Part shown: positions 1 through 7,560 of the stretch, piece after piece
Layout: each line of letters starts with the position of its first letter
Position numbering within the stretch: the stretch's first letter is position 1
Source: JBGTCD01 sp041749015
Lineage (GTDB): Bacteria; Bacteroidota; Bacteroidia; Cytophagales; Cyclobacteriaceae
DNA length: 39,712 nt
NCBI GenBank assembly: GCA_041749015.1
Contig: JBGTCD010000141.1
Coordinates: forward strand, 1-39,712
Direction: 5' to 3'
The notes under the pieces: model-generated
The model's input: only the letters and a program-made list of their open reading frames with translations
Database searches by the model: none
Told to the model about the DNA's origin: nothing
Made by a program: the position numbers and the translations under genes

Positions 1-131
1 AAAATTTTGCTGTCTGAGGCGGCAAAGCCGACGAGTTTCAAAATTTTTAGCGGAGAAAAAGGAAATTTTAGTGAATTTCCTCACAGGCCTTGATTCTTTT
101 GCTTACTTTTCTCATCAAGGAGAAAAGTAAG
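1..131. repeat. Intergenic inverted repeats downstream of nnr
   Basis: Bases 1-9 and 39-47 are perfect inverted repeats (AAAATTTTG / CAAAATTTT), and 102-113 and 120-131 form a 12-bp perfect stem with a six-base loop. The layout resembles a dispersed intergenic repeat that I recall from many Bacteroidota genomes, but only one copy is in the window, so dispersal is not shown. The rest of 132-244 is G+C-richer with no ORF or clear site. The first stem could also end the nuo-nnr transcript, although no strong T-run follows on the minus strand. Confidence 0.5.
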
Positions 132-244
132 GCCCGGCCGGCGAGGCCAGCTTAACCCTCAAGGCTCCGGAACGTCCGCGCTGGACGAGGACATCCAGCC
201 GCACCCATCAAACCATGTTTTTATTAAGTATGCCAACAAATAAC

Positions 245-1789
245 CTAACCAATTTGGAGGTCAAGGTCATAGTCAAATGTAGCAAGTCCAAACCTTGGTT
301 CAATACGTAAGTATTCAATAATATCAGAAGCAATAAGGCCATTCATGCCCCGGTCAGCAGCCGCATCATCCCCTGAAAGGCCATGAAAGAATACCCCTGC
401 CATCGCTGCATCCTCAGGCTTCAGCCCTCTTGCCAATAGTGCCAGGATCACTCCCGTCAGCACGTCTCCGCTACCGGCAGTAGCCATACCAGGATTACCG
501 GTAGGATTGAAGTATATTTTCCCGGATGGGGTACAGGTGGCAGTCCACGCGCCCTTCAAAACCAGGATGCAGCCGGTTTCCTTGGCAAAATCAGAGGCTT
601 TTTCCAGTCTTTCATAGCCATTATCCGAAGGCCCTAGCATGCGATCTAACTCGCCTACATGAGGGGTGACGATGGTACCTGGAGCAAGGAGCTTTTTGTA
701 ATCCTTGATGAGTCCCAGAAAGTTGATCCCATCAGCATCCAGCACCATGGGCAACGCGCTATTACGAAAGAGGGATTCCAGCAATTCTTTGGTAGGCTCT
801 TCAGTACCAGCTCCGGGACCAAAAGCCATGGCATCCAGGCCTTCAAGGTTAGGAGCTTTGGTCAGTATCTTTTCATGAGCATCTACACTGACCATCGCTT
901 CCGGTACGGCGGTTTGTAATATTGGGTAACCGCAAGCCGGAACATGCACATGCAGCAACCCGATGCCGGCTCTTAAGGCAGCCCTGGCTCCCAGTACTGC
1001 CGCCCCGATTTTCCCATGACTGCCACCAATGAAGATTCCCTTACCGTAAACACCTTTATGGTCAAATCGCTTACGACCTGGAATCATAGCGCGTACTGCC
1101 GCCTCATCCACCAAATAATAACCGGCTTCCAGAGTTCGGATAAAGCCCTGATCCAGGCCAATATCCACTACCTCCCACTGCCCTACAAAAGGATCATTTT
1201 CCGGCAGAAAAAATGCTAGTTTTGGGACCTGGAAACTGATCGTTTTCTGAACCTTAACACATTTAGATCCTTGCAGAGGACTTTCAGAAGGCAGCCCAGA
1301 AGCAATATCCACCGCCACCACCTTGGCATTACTGTGATTGATGTGCTCCGCCAATTCTGCAAACACGCCCTCTAAAGGTCTTGAAAGCCCAGACCCAAAT
1401 ATGGCATCAATAACCAAAGCATCATCAGGGATAGCGGGAAAATCGTGTGATGCTTTGATGGTGCCTACCGGCATTATAGCTTTGAGTCTATCGTAATTAA
1501 TATGAAAATCTTCGGAGCCCTGGCCTTCCTCCTTTCTAATCGAAAAAGCCGCTAAATTAAACTTCTTTTCATGGAGCATTCGGGAGATGCAAAGCCCATC
1601 GCCTCCATTATTACCAGGCCCGCAAAACACCATCACTTTTGTAGGCTTCACGAATGGCAGACTTGCGGTCAAGGCTTGAACAAAAGCTTTGGAAGCCCGC
1701 TCCATTAATTCATGAGAAGGAATGCCTTCCTTTTTGATGGTGTGGCCATCAGCAGCTCTGATTTGTTGGGATGTTAGAACAGGCTGCAT
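245..1789 (-). CDS. nnr: Bifunctional NAD(P)H-hydrate epimerase / ADP-dependent dehydratase
   Basis: This enzyme repairs hydrated, inactive NADH and NADPH: the N-terminal YjeF_N domain interconverts R and S NAD(P)HX, and the C-terminal ribokinase-like domain dehydrates the S form using ADP. The epimerase glycine loop GPGNNGGDG is at about residues 57-65, with VAVDIASGLPSE near 160. The dehydratase half has TPHVGELDRMLG and the NPTGNPGMATAGSGD active-site segment, with the catalytic Asp near 442. The length (514 aa) is normal for the fusion. I chose the ATG whose A is shared with the nuoD stop (TGATG, 1-base overlap); a TTG one codon upstream (1792) is the alternative. It is the last gene of the nuoABCD run, so it is probably co-translated with complex I subunits whose substrate it repairs. 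Confidence 0.93.
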   Translation of the reverse strand: MQPVLTSQQIRAADGHTIKKEGIPSHELMERASKAFVQALTASLPFVKPTKVMVFCGPGNNGGDGLCISRMLHEKKFNLAAFSIRKEEGQGSEDFHINYDRLKAIMPVGTIKASHDFPAIPDDALVIDAIFGSGLSRPLEGVFAELAEHINHSNAKVVAVDIASGLPSESPLQGSKCVKVQKTISFQVPKLAFFLPENDPFVGQWEVVDIGLDQGFIRTLEAGYYLVDEAAVRAMIPGRKRFDHKGVYGKGIFIGGSHGKIGAAVLGARAALRAGIGLLHVHVPACGYPILQTAVPEAMVSVDAHEKILTKAPNLEGLDAMAFGPGAGTEEPTKELLESLFRNSALPMVLDADGINFLGLIKDYKKLLAPGTIVTPHVGELDRMLGPSDNGYERLEKASDFAKETGCILVLKGAWTATCTPSGKIYFNPTGNPGMATAGSGDVLTGVILALLARGLKPEDAAMAGVFFHGLSGDDAAADRGMNGLIASDIIEYLRIEPRFGLATFDYDLDLQIG

Positions 1790-3006
1790 CAACGGTCAAT
1801 TTCGCCCAAAACAATATCGATAGAGCCTAATATAGCAATCAGGTCAGCGATCATGCCCCCTTTAGCCAATTCTGCAATCACTGACAGGTTGGAAAAACAG
1901 CAGGACCGGGCCTTGCATCTGAAAGGCACATCAGTACTGCCATCAGCCCTGAAAAAGAAGCCCAGCTCTCCTTTAGGATTTTCTGCCCTAATATAAAAAT
2001 CCTGAGCTTTTGGCCGGATTTTTTTGGGCACCATGGCCTGTGGATCAAACTCCCTGGTGCGCTTGTGAGGGCCGGTCAGGGCATCCAAAACCTGATCTAT
2101 AATATTCAATGACTCCCTAATTTCTGCCACGCGTACCCAGGTACGGTCCCAGCAGTCACCGGTACTTCCCATAGCTCCGGTGCCGATGGGCACTTCAAAT
2201 TCTATTTCAGGATATACAGAGTATGCATCTACCTTGCGGAGGTCGTACTTGAGTCCCGACCCTCTGAGCATGGGCCCTGTGACGCCGTAATTAATGGCAG
2301 TATCAATGGACAGTACCCCTACATTCGCTGTGCGCTCTACAAAGATTTTATTGTCAATTACAATTTTTTGGAGTTCATCTATTTTTGGTCTCAGATACCG
2401 CACCAGCTCCCTGCATCGATCCTCAAAGCCTACGGGAATGTCATAATACAAGCCGCCCACCCAGATATAATTGTACAGTAATCTGGCCCCACAGGTCCAT
2501 TCCAGCAACCGCAGGATGTGCTCCCTGTCGCGCATAAGCCAGAAAAAGGGCGTAAAGGCACCAATATCCATAGCATAGGTCCCTACTGCAATAAAATGAG
2601 AGGAAATCCGGTTGAGTTCTGCTACCAGCACCCTGACATACTCCACCCTTTTGGGGAGCTGGTCAGCGATTCCCAGCATCTTCTCCACCCCCATGGCATA
2701 GGCATGCTCTGAATTCATGGAGGCGACATAGTCCATCCGGTCGACATAGGGGATGATTTGATTATATGGCAGCGCCTCAGCGTGTTTTTCGAAGCAGCGA
2801 TGCAGGTATCCCAAATGGGGGATTACATCTTTGACCACCTCGCCTTCCAGAAGAGTCTCCAGGCGGAGTACCCCATGGGTAGAGGGGTGCTGCGGTCCGA
2901 TGTTGACCAGGAGTTCTTCGGATCGAAGACCTGCAGGATCGTATTTTAGTGGCTCCGAGTTGCGGAGGTGATCGGGGTGGTATTCATATTGAATTTTATC
3001 GGCCAT
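1789..3006 (-). CDS. nuoD: NADH-quinone oxidoreductase subunit D (49 kDa)
   Basis: This is a peripheral-arm subunit of complex I that helps form the quinone site next to cluster N2. Family hallmarks are NIGPQHPSTHGVLRL near residue 36, HLGYLHRCFEKHAE near 65, the YVDRMDYVASMNSEHAYA segment near 87, and the conserved C-terminus GSIDIVLGEIDR. The length of 405 aa is that of a standalone NuoD, not the NuoCD fusion of enterobacteria. It starts one base after the nuoC stop and its own stop shares a base with the nnr start, so translation is probably coupled through this run. No nuoE follows: nnr comes next. Confidence 0.97.
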   Translation of the reverse strand: MADKIQYEYHPDHLRNSEPLKYDPAGLRSEELLVNIGPQHPSTHGVLRLETLLEGEVVKDVIPHLGYLHRCFEKHAEALPYNQIIPYVDRMDYVASMNSEHAYAMGVEKMLGIADQLPKRVEYVRVLVAELNRISSHFIAVGTYAMDIGAFTPFFWLMRDREHILRLLEWTCGARLLYNYIWVGGLYYDIPVGFEDRCRELVRYLRPKIDELQKIVIDNKIFVERTANVGVLSIDTAINYGVTGPMLRGSGLKYDLRKVDAYSVYPEIEFEVPIGTGAMGSTGDCWDRTWVRVAEIRESLNIIDQVLDALTGPHKRTREFDPQAMVPKKIRPKAQDFYIRAENPKGELGFFFRADGSTDVPFRCKARSCCFSNLSVIAELAKGGMIADLIAILGSIDIVLGEIDR

Positions 3007-3007
3007 T

Positions 3008-3511
3008 TCAATACGCTACTTTAATCCCATGATATTTTTCCTGATGCTGGTAATCTTTTCTGAGTGGGTGGCCTTCCCAATCTGATGGGAGTAAAATCCT
3101 GCGCAGGTCAGGATGCCCTTCAAAATGAATTCCAAAAAGATCATAGACTTCCCGCTCATGCCAAAGGGCGGTTTTCCAAAAGCCGGAAACTGAAGGTACC
3201 ACTGGCAAAGGCTCCTGATCCTTATTTCTCGTGAGCATCACTTTGAGCATAATCTTGTGGCCGTAAGGGATGGAGTGCAATATATAAATTACCTCCATAC
3301 TGCCCTTTTCCGGGCCATTGTCGAGGCCTGCTATACAGGAAAGGAGGTCAAAATAGAGACCTTCAGTCTTCTGCAGGGCCTCACATATTTTCAGTAGATT
3401 TTCGGGTTGGATGATCAGCGCTCCCGGGGTAGCCGATGGATCGGTTTCCGTCCACAAAGGGCCTCCGAGATGTTCGGCTAATTTACCGGTAAGGGCTTCA
3501 AAATCCATCAT
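3008..3511 (-). CDS. nuoC: NADH-quinone oxidoreductase subunit C (30 kDa)
   Basis: This is the hydrophilic complex I subunit that packs against NuoD and NuoB. The family signature is clear: ALWHEREVYDLFGIHFEG at about residues 113-130, followed by HPDLRRILLPSDWEGHPLRKDY. The length of 167 aa is typical. Two adjacent ATG codons exist: the first overlaps the nuoB stop as ATGA, the second as TGATG, so either keeps the gene coupled to nuoB. I kept the upstream one. The C-terminus stops one base before nuoD. Confidence 0.96.
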   Translation of the reverse strand: MMDFEALTGKLAEHLGGPLWTETDPSATPGALIIQPENLLKICEALQKTEGLYFDLLSCIAGLDNGPEKGSMEVIYILHSIPYGHKIMLKVMLTRNKDQEPLPVVPSVSGFWKTALWHEREVYDLFGIHFEGHPDLRRILLPSDWEGHPLRKDYQHQEKYHGIKVAY

Positions 3512-4032
3512 ACTTTTTCAGATTCAGCCAGCCATCCTTCGATGGCTTTGGGTGCCATCAAGGTTTCGTTTCGTATTTTTTCCTGAAGCTTCAACAGCCC
3601 TCCTATCAGTGCCTCTGGCCTGGGCGGACAGCCAGGCACATAGACATCCACGGGGATGATCCGGTCTACCCCCTTGACCACATGGTACCCATGCGCCCAG
3701 TAGGGACCACCGCAGTTGGAGCATGATCCCATGGAAACCACGTACCGGGGCTCAGCCATTTGCTCATAGAGCCGTCTTACCCTGTCCCCCATTTTAAATG
3801 TCACCGTGCCGGCCACAATCATCACATCGGCCTGTCTTGGAGAGGCCCGCGGGGCCATGCCAAACCGGTCCATATCGTATACTGTAGTGCCTGCACTCAT
3901 AAATTCCATAGCGCAACAGGCCAGACCAAAAGTCATGGGAAACATAGAGGAAAGCCGGGCCCAATTGATCAGGTCATCCACACGGGTGATGATGATAGAA
4001 CCACTATTAAATTTTTGGTCTAAGAGGCCCAT
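3508..4032 (-). CDS. nuoB: NADH-quinone oxidoreductase subunit B (PSST, cluster N2)
   Basis: This subunit carries the terminal 4Fe-4S cluster N2, which hands electrons to quinone. The expected ligands are visible: the tandem cysteines C39-C40 in LACCAMEFM, GSCSNCGGPYW in the middle, and VPGCPPRPEALI. The length of 174 aa is normal. It lies four bases downstream of nuoA and overlaps nuoC by four bases, in the canonical nuoABCD order. Confidence 0.97.
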   Translation of the reverse strand: MGLLDQKFNSGSIIITRVDDLINWARLSSMFPMTFGLACCAMEFMSAGTTVYDMDRFGMAPRASPRQADVMIVAGTVTFKMGDRVRRLYEQMAEPRYVVSMGSCSNCGGPYWAHGYHVVKGVDRIIPVDVYVPGCPPRPEALIGGLLKLQEKIRNETLMAPKAIEGWLAESEKV

Positions 4033-4036
4033 GAGG

Positions 4037-4516
4037 TTATTTTATAGTTTGGTTAAACTGATCATAGAGGTGTTTTGGCACCGGACCCGATGCTGCTTTT
4101 TCGGGCTCCCAATCTGGCCTGGGCCAGTCGAGAAATCCACTAGCCCAGGCATAGGCTAAAGCCAAAGCCAGGATCAGTAAAAAAATAAACATTTCAACCA
4201 CGGCAAACCAGCCCCATAATCCGGAGGTCGCTTCCTGGAGCCCTTCATGGGCAAATACTACTGCCCAGGGAAAGAGAAATAAAATTTCCACTTCGAATAG
4301 CAAAAAGATGATGGCCAATAGATAAAACCGCACCGGAAAACCACCCCATGCCAATCCTACAGTATCTTCCCCGCTTTCATAGGTAGTGCTTTTTTCCGGG
4401 TTGGGGCGTTTGGGCCGGATGAGCCAGCTGGTCACGAGACCACCAACTATAAATAAGATCCCTGCAATGACAAAAATCAGAATCTCTCCATACGCTGAAA
4501 CTTCAGGCTTTATCAT
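4037..4516 (-). CDS. nuoA: NADH-quinone oxidoreductase subunit A
   Basis: This is a membrane-arm subunit of complex I at the junction with the peripheral arm. Three hydrophobic helices are visible (about residues 8-32, 64-92 and 104-128). The conserved YESGEDTVG loop and the FEVEILFLFPWA segment with its buried acidic residues identify NuoA. At 159 aa it is slightly longer than the approximately 120-150 aa usual for the family; the extra residues are at the C-terminus. It is the first gene of the run and is divergent to dps across a 123-base gap holding a probable promoter. Confidence 0.94.
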   Translation of the reverse strand: MIKPEVSAYGEILIFVIAGILFIVGGLVTSWLIRPKRPNPEKSTTYESGEDTVGLAWGGFPVRFYLLAIIFLLFEVEILFLFPWAVVFAHEGLQEATSGLWGWFAVVEMFIFLLILALALAYAWASGFLDWPRPDWEPEKAASGPVPKHLYDQFNQTIK

Positions 4517-4594
4517 TATTTTGGGAACAATTCAAATAGTTAAAAAGTTGTTACTCAGGGGTCACAGAAACATATTCTTTGTTTGAAAATAACT

Positions 4595-4626
4595 CAAATC
4601 TATAACCCATTCAAAACGTATAACAA
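4595..4626 (-). promoter_or_regulatory. Probable nuoA promoter, Bacteroidota type
   Basis: Read on the minus strand there is a TTG (4624-4626), a 21-base spacer, then TAGATTTG (4595-4602), which fits TAnnTTTG. The inferred start site is near 4588, giving a leader of about 70 bases. The spacer is one base longer than in the three best promoters of this window. Confidence 0.45.
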
Positions 4627-4639
4627 GTAAGCAATTTAG

Positions 4640-5101
4640 ATGAAAACCAACACTATGGAAAAGCAAACCGAAAAAATCGTTGAAAAACTTAATATACTTC
4701 TTGCAGACTTTCAGATGTATTATCAAAACCTGAGGGGCTTTCACTGGAATGTAAAAGGAAAGCACTTTTTTGAACTTCATGAAAAATACGAGCAGCTGTA
4801 TTTGGAGGCCGCACAGAGGATTGATGATGTGGCAGAAAGAATCCTGACCCTGGGCGGAAGGCCCTTGCATTCTTTTGAATCCTATATGAACACTGCTGAT
4901 ATCAAGGCGATGAAAGATGTTTCGGAGGGAGAAGCCACCGTTAAGGGGGTGGTCAGCAACCTGAATAACTTGCTCACTCTGGAAAATGAAATACTGGAAT
5001 TGGCAAGCAAGTCAGGGGATACAGGTACTGAAGACCTGATGACAGGGCTCATTGAGGCCCAGGAAAAGACCGTGTGGATGTTTAAAGCGTGGCTAGGATA
5101 A
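4640..5101 (+). CDS. dps: Dps-family ferritin (DNA-protecting mini-ferritin)
   Basis: Dps proteins form 12-mers that oxidise and store iron with peroxide, protecting DNA from Fenton damage. The inter-subunit ferroxidase ligands are all present with the family spacing: H35, H47, D62 and E66 (H-x11-H-x14-D-x3-E). RGFHWNVKG and the RIDDVAERIL helix are typical. The length of 153 aa is normal. The start is ATG 4640; M6 at 4655 is a possible alternative. There is no lysine-rich tail, so direct DNA binding is uncertain. The gene stands alone, divergent to nuoA and convergent with prfC. Confidence 0.93.
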   Translation: MKTNTMEKQTEKIVEKLNILLADFQMYYQNLRGFHWNVKGKHFFELHEKYEQLYLEAAQRIDDVAERILTLGGRPLHSFESYMNTADIKAMKDVSEGEATVKGVVSNLNNLLTLENEILELASKSGDTGTEDLMTGLIEAQEKTVWMFKAWLG

Positions 5102-5111
5102 TAGTGGCAGA

Positions 5112-5217
5112 AAATGGTTAAAACCATTTAAAATATATTTTATACGAAATCATAGCCCACGGTTTAAACCGTGGGCTATGATAATTTGATGCATATCCCA
5201 AACCGTTTTAACGGTTT
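5112..5217. repeat. Cluster of three palindromes between dps and prfC (bidirectional terminator?)
   Basis: There are three perfect inverted repeats. One has 8-bp arms at 5112-5119/5122-5129. The second is an uninterrupted 30-bp palindrome at 5151-5180. The third has 8-bp arms at 5200-5207/5210-5217. All share AACC and GGTT core elements next to A+T tracts. They lie between converging genes, where a bidirectional terminator is expected. The central palindrome could fold into a 13-bp stem with a tight loop. Confidence 0.6.
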
Positions 5218-5261
5218 AAAATGATCCAGCATGAAACCGCTTTGGACTCAGGTAACTAAAA

Positions 5262-6872
5262 TTAATATTTTGATGTATTCACTAAATCCCGGGCCGAATA
5301 ATTATGCTCCGAAAGGAAGGAAAATTTTATCTCCGGGTAAAAATCAATCATAGTCTGCAGCATGCCTCTGGATTCAGCCAAAAATACCGGCTGCTCATCC
5401 TTGTCGATGGCGATGGTTTCGGCTTTGCGTAAAAGAAACTCTTTGAGTTTTTCTTTATTGTCAGAACTCACCCAACAGGCCTTATACAAGGCCAGGGAAT
5501 GGAAAGAGCAAGAGGCACCATATTCATGCAATAGCCGGTACTGGATGATATCAAACTGCAACTCACCCACCGTACCGATTATCTTCCGGTTGCCGGGTTG
5601 CTTGATGAAAAGCTGCGCCACCCCTTCATCGGTGAGCTGTCTGATGCCCTTGTCCAGTTGCTTGGATTTGGCAGGGTCTTTATTGATGATCTCACGAAAT
5701 ATTTCGGGGGAAAAGCTCGGGATGCCTTTGTACAGAAAGTTATCGCCCTCAGTGAGGGTATCGCCGATCTTAAAATTGCCGGTATCATAAAGGCCTACCA
5801 CATCACCGGGGTAGGCTTCTTCGACCAGGGATTTTTCCTGAGCCATGAAGCTGGTCGGATTGCTGAACCGGATTTTCTTATCCATGCGCACATGGTGGTA
5901 AAATTTATTTCTTTCAAACTTGCCCGAACATACCCTCAGGAAAGCGATCCGATCCCTGTGCCGGGGATCCAGATTGGCGTGTATTTTAAATACAAAGCCT
6001 GAAAAATCCTTCGCTGTTGGGGCAATCTCCCCAGCTGTGGTATTTCTGGGCAGGGGATGGGGAGCTATTTTAATGAAGGTGTCCAGCAGCTCCTGCACCC
6101 CAAAGTTGTTCAGCGCGCTTCCAAAAAATACAGGTGCCAGCTTACCGCTTCTGTATTCATCAGGGTTGAAGTCATCATACACCCCTTCGATGAGGTCCAC
6201 CTCTTCTCTCAACTCTTTGGCATCGGCACCCAGGAGTTCATCCACTTTGGGATCCTTAAGGTCATCGATGCTTACAATATCCCGGGAAAGCGAGGTCTTG
6301 CTGCCATGGAATAGGTTCAGATGCTTCTCATAAAGATTGTACACCCCTTTGAAGTCGGGCCCCATATTGATGGGCCAACTTAGCGGCCGCACCCTGATAT
6401 CGAGTTTTTCTTCCAGTTCGTCCATGAGATCGAAGGGATCACGGCCCGGCCGGTCGAGCTTATTGACAAAGATGATCACGGGCGTATCCCGCATCCGGCA
6501 AACTTCCATAAGTCTTTCGGTTTGAGCCTCCACACCTTTCACGCAGTCAATGACCAGAATCACGCTGTCCACAGCGGTGAGGGTCCGATAGGTATCTTCT
6601 GCAAAATCTCTGTGACCGGGGGTATCGAGGAGGTTGATCTTCACATCCTTATATTCAAAGCCCATGACGGAAGTGGCTACAGAGATGCCTCGCTGCTTCT
6701 CAATCTCCATAAAGTCAGAGGTAGCGGTTTTTTTGATCTTATTGTTCTTCACAGCACCGGCCACCTGTATGGCTCCTCCAAAAAGGAGGAGTTTTTCAGT
6801 AAGCGTAGTTTTCCCGGCATCAGGGTGACTGATGATGGCAAAGGTGCGGCGTTTTTGTATGGCGGTGTCCAT
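5262..6872 (-). CDS. prfC: Peptide chain release factor 3 (GTPase)
   Basis: RF3 is a translational GTPase that removes RF1 or RF2 from the ribosome after termination. G1 HPDAGKTT is at 16-23, G3 DTPGH at 83-87 and G4 NKLD at 137-140. The switch I region KQRGISVATSVMGFEY and the segment LLLFGGAIQVAGAVK distinguish RF3 from EF-G. The length of 536 aa is typical of RF3 and shorter than EF-G. It is a single gene, preceded by a 226-base gap with a TAnnTTTG-type -7 element. Confidence 0.95.
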   Translation of the reverse strand: MDTAIQKRRTFAIISHPDAGKTTLTEKLLLFGGAIQVAGAVKNNKIKKTATSDFMEIEKQRGISVATSVMGFEYKDVKINLLDTPGHRDFAEDTYRTLTAVDSVILVIDCVKGVEAQTERLMEVCRMRDTPVIIFVNKLDRPGRDPFDLMDELEEKLDIRVRPLSWPINMGPDFKGVYNLYEKHLNLFHGSKTSLSRDIVSIDDLKDPKVDELLGADAKELREEVDLIEGVYDDFNPDEYRSGKLAPVFFGSALNNFGVQELLDTFIKIAPHPLPRNTTAGEIAPTAKDFSGFVFKIHANLDPRHRDRIAFLRVCSGKFERNKFYHHVRMDKKIRFSNPTSFMAQEKSLVEEAYPGDVVGLYDTGNFKIGDTLTEGDNFLYKGIPSFSPEIFREIINKDPAKSKQLDKGIRQLTDEGVAQLFIKQPGNRKIIGTVGELQFDIIQYRLLHEYGASCSFHSLALYKACWVSSDNKEKLKEFLLRKAETIAIDKDEQPVFLAESRGMLQTMIDFYPEIKFSFLSEHNYSARDLVNTSKY

Positions 6873-6963
6873 TTCCGGATATAAACGATTGAGGTTTTAA
6901 CCCCTCCAGGTCATTGTATGAATTACGAATCTCTGTAAAAACATCGGATTTCGATTAAGGGTG

Positions 6964-6971
6964 CAAAGGTA
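6964..6971 (-). promoter_or_regulatory. Candidate -7 element for prfC
   Basis: The minus strand reads TACCTTTG, matching TAnnTTTG, followed by CACCC. It lies 91 bases upstream of the prfC ATG. No TTG is present at the expected -33 position, so only half of the promoter is supported. Confidence 0.4.
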
Positions 6972-7098
6972 AGGGGATTTTTTATGCCTTGGTATAAATC
7001 CTGCTAAATATAAAGTATTGGTTAGTCAGGGCTTGTTTAAGGCTATCAACAGTTAGTCTGTTAAATGTATGATGCAGGTTTCGAGGAGGAGTCGCTTA

Positions 7099-7554
7099 TT
7101 AAAGTCTGAGTAAGAAATTTTCTTTTTTCATTGACTTAATCGCCTTGTCATGATATAAGAATGCCGTCATGACTGCTTTTTCTAAAATCTCCTTGAGCAC
7201 TTTAAAATCAGTAGGCTTGGCAATATAAATATTAGCCCCATTCCAGAAGGTTTCTTCCATATCTTTTTCGCTGTCTGATGTGGAATATATGGCAACGAAA
7301 ATATCTTGTAGTTTTTCATCGTCTTTGATTTCTTTCAAACACTGCAATCCGTTTTTGCCCGGCATATTTAAATCGAGGAAAAGAAGATGCGGTAAACGGA
7401 TGTTTTCCATATTGAGCAATTCCATTAATTGGACCCCATCATTGACTGTGCGCACAATGGTTTTTATTTTTAATTCTGAAAAAGCCTCAGTAAAAAGCAG
7501 GCGATCGGCTTCATCATCATCAGCAAGAAGTATATGGAGCGGGTTGTTTTCCAT
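7099..7554 (-). CDS. Single-domain response regulator (receiver only)
   Basis: This is a CheY-like receiver without an output domain. The acidic pocket is DDDE at residues 12-15, the phospho-acceptor is D61 in LFLDLNMPG, the conserved Thr/Ser is in YSTSD (about 90-94), and K113 is in IAKPTD. The 151-aa length leaves only about 25 residues after the fold. The gene begins seven bases after the stop of the large CheB-CheR kinase, on the same strand, and is its likely phosphorylation partner. The form resembles Rcp1-type regulators that are paired with bacteriophytochrome or PAS kinases. Without an output domain, it must act by protein contact or as a phosphate sink. Confidence 0.9.
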   Translation of the reverse strand: MENNPLHILLADDDEADRLLFTEAFSELKIKTIVRTVNDGVQLMELLNMENIRLPHLLFLDLNMPGKNGLQCLKEIKDDEKLQDIFVAIYSTSDSEKDMEETFWNGANIYIAKPTDFKVLKEILEKAVMTAFLYHDKAIKSMKKENFLLRL

Positions 7555-7560
7555 TGCGAT

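Noticed and set aside
4562..4870. ORF of 102 residues antisense to dps
   Set aside because: It is opposite conserved Dps coding sequence and has no features of its own.
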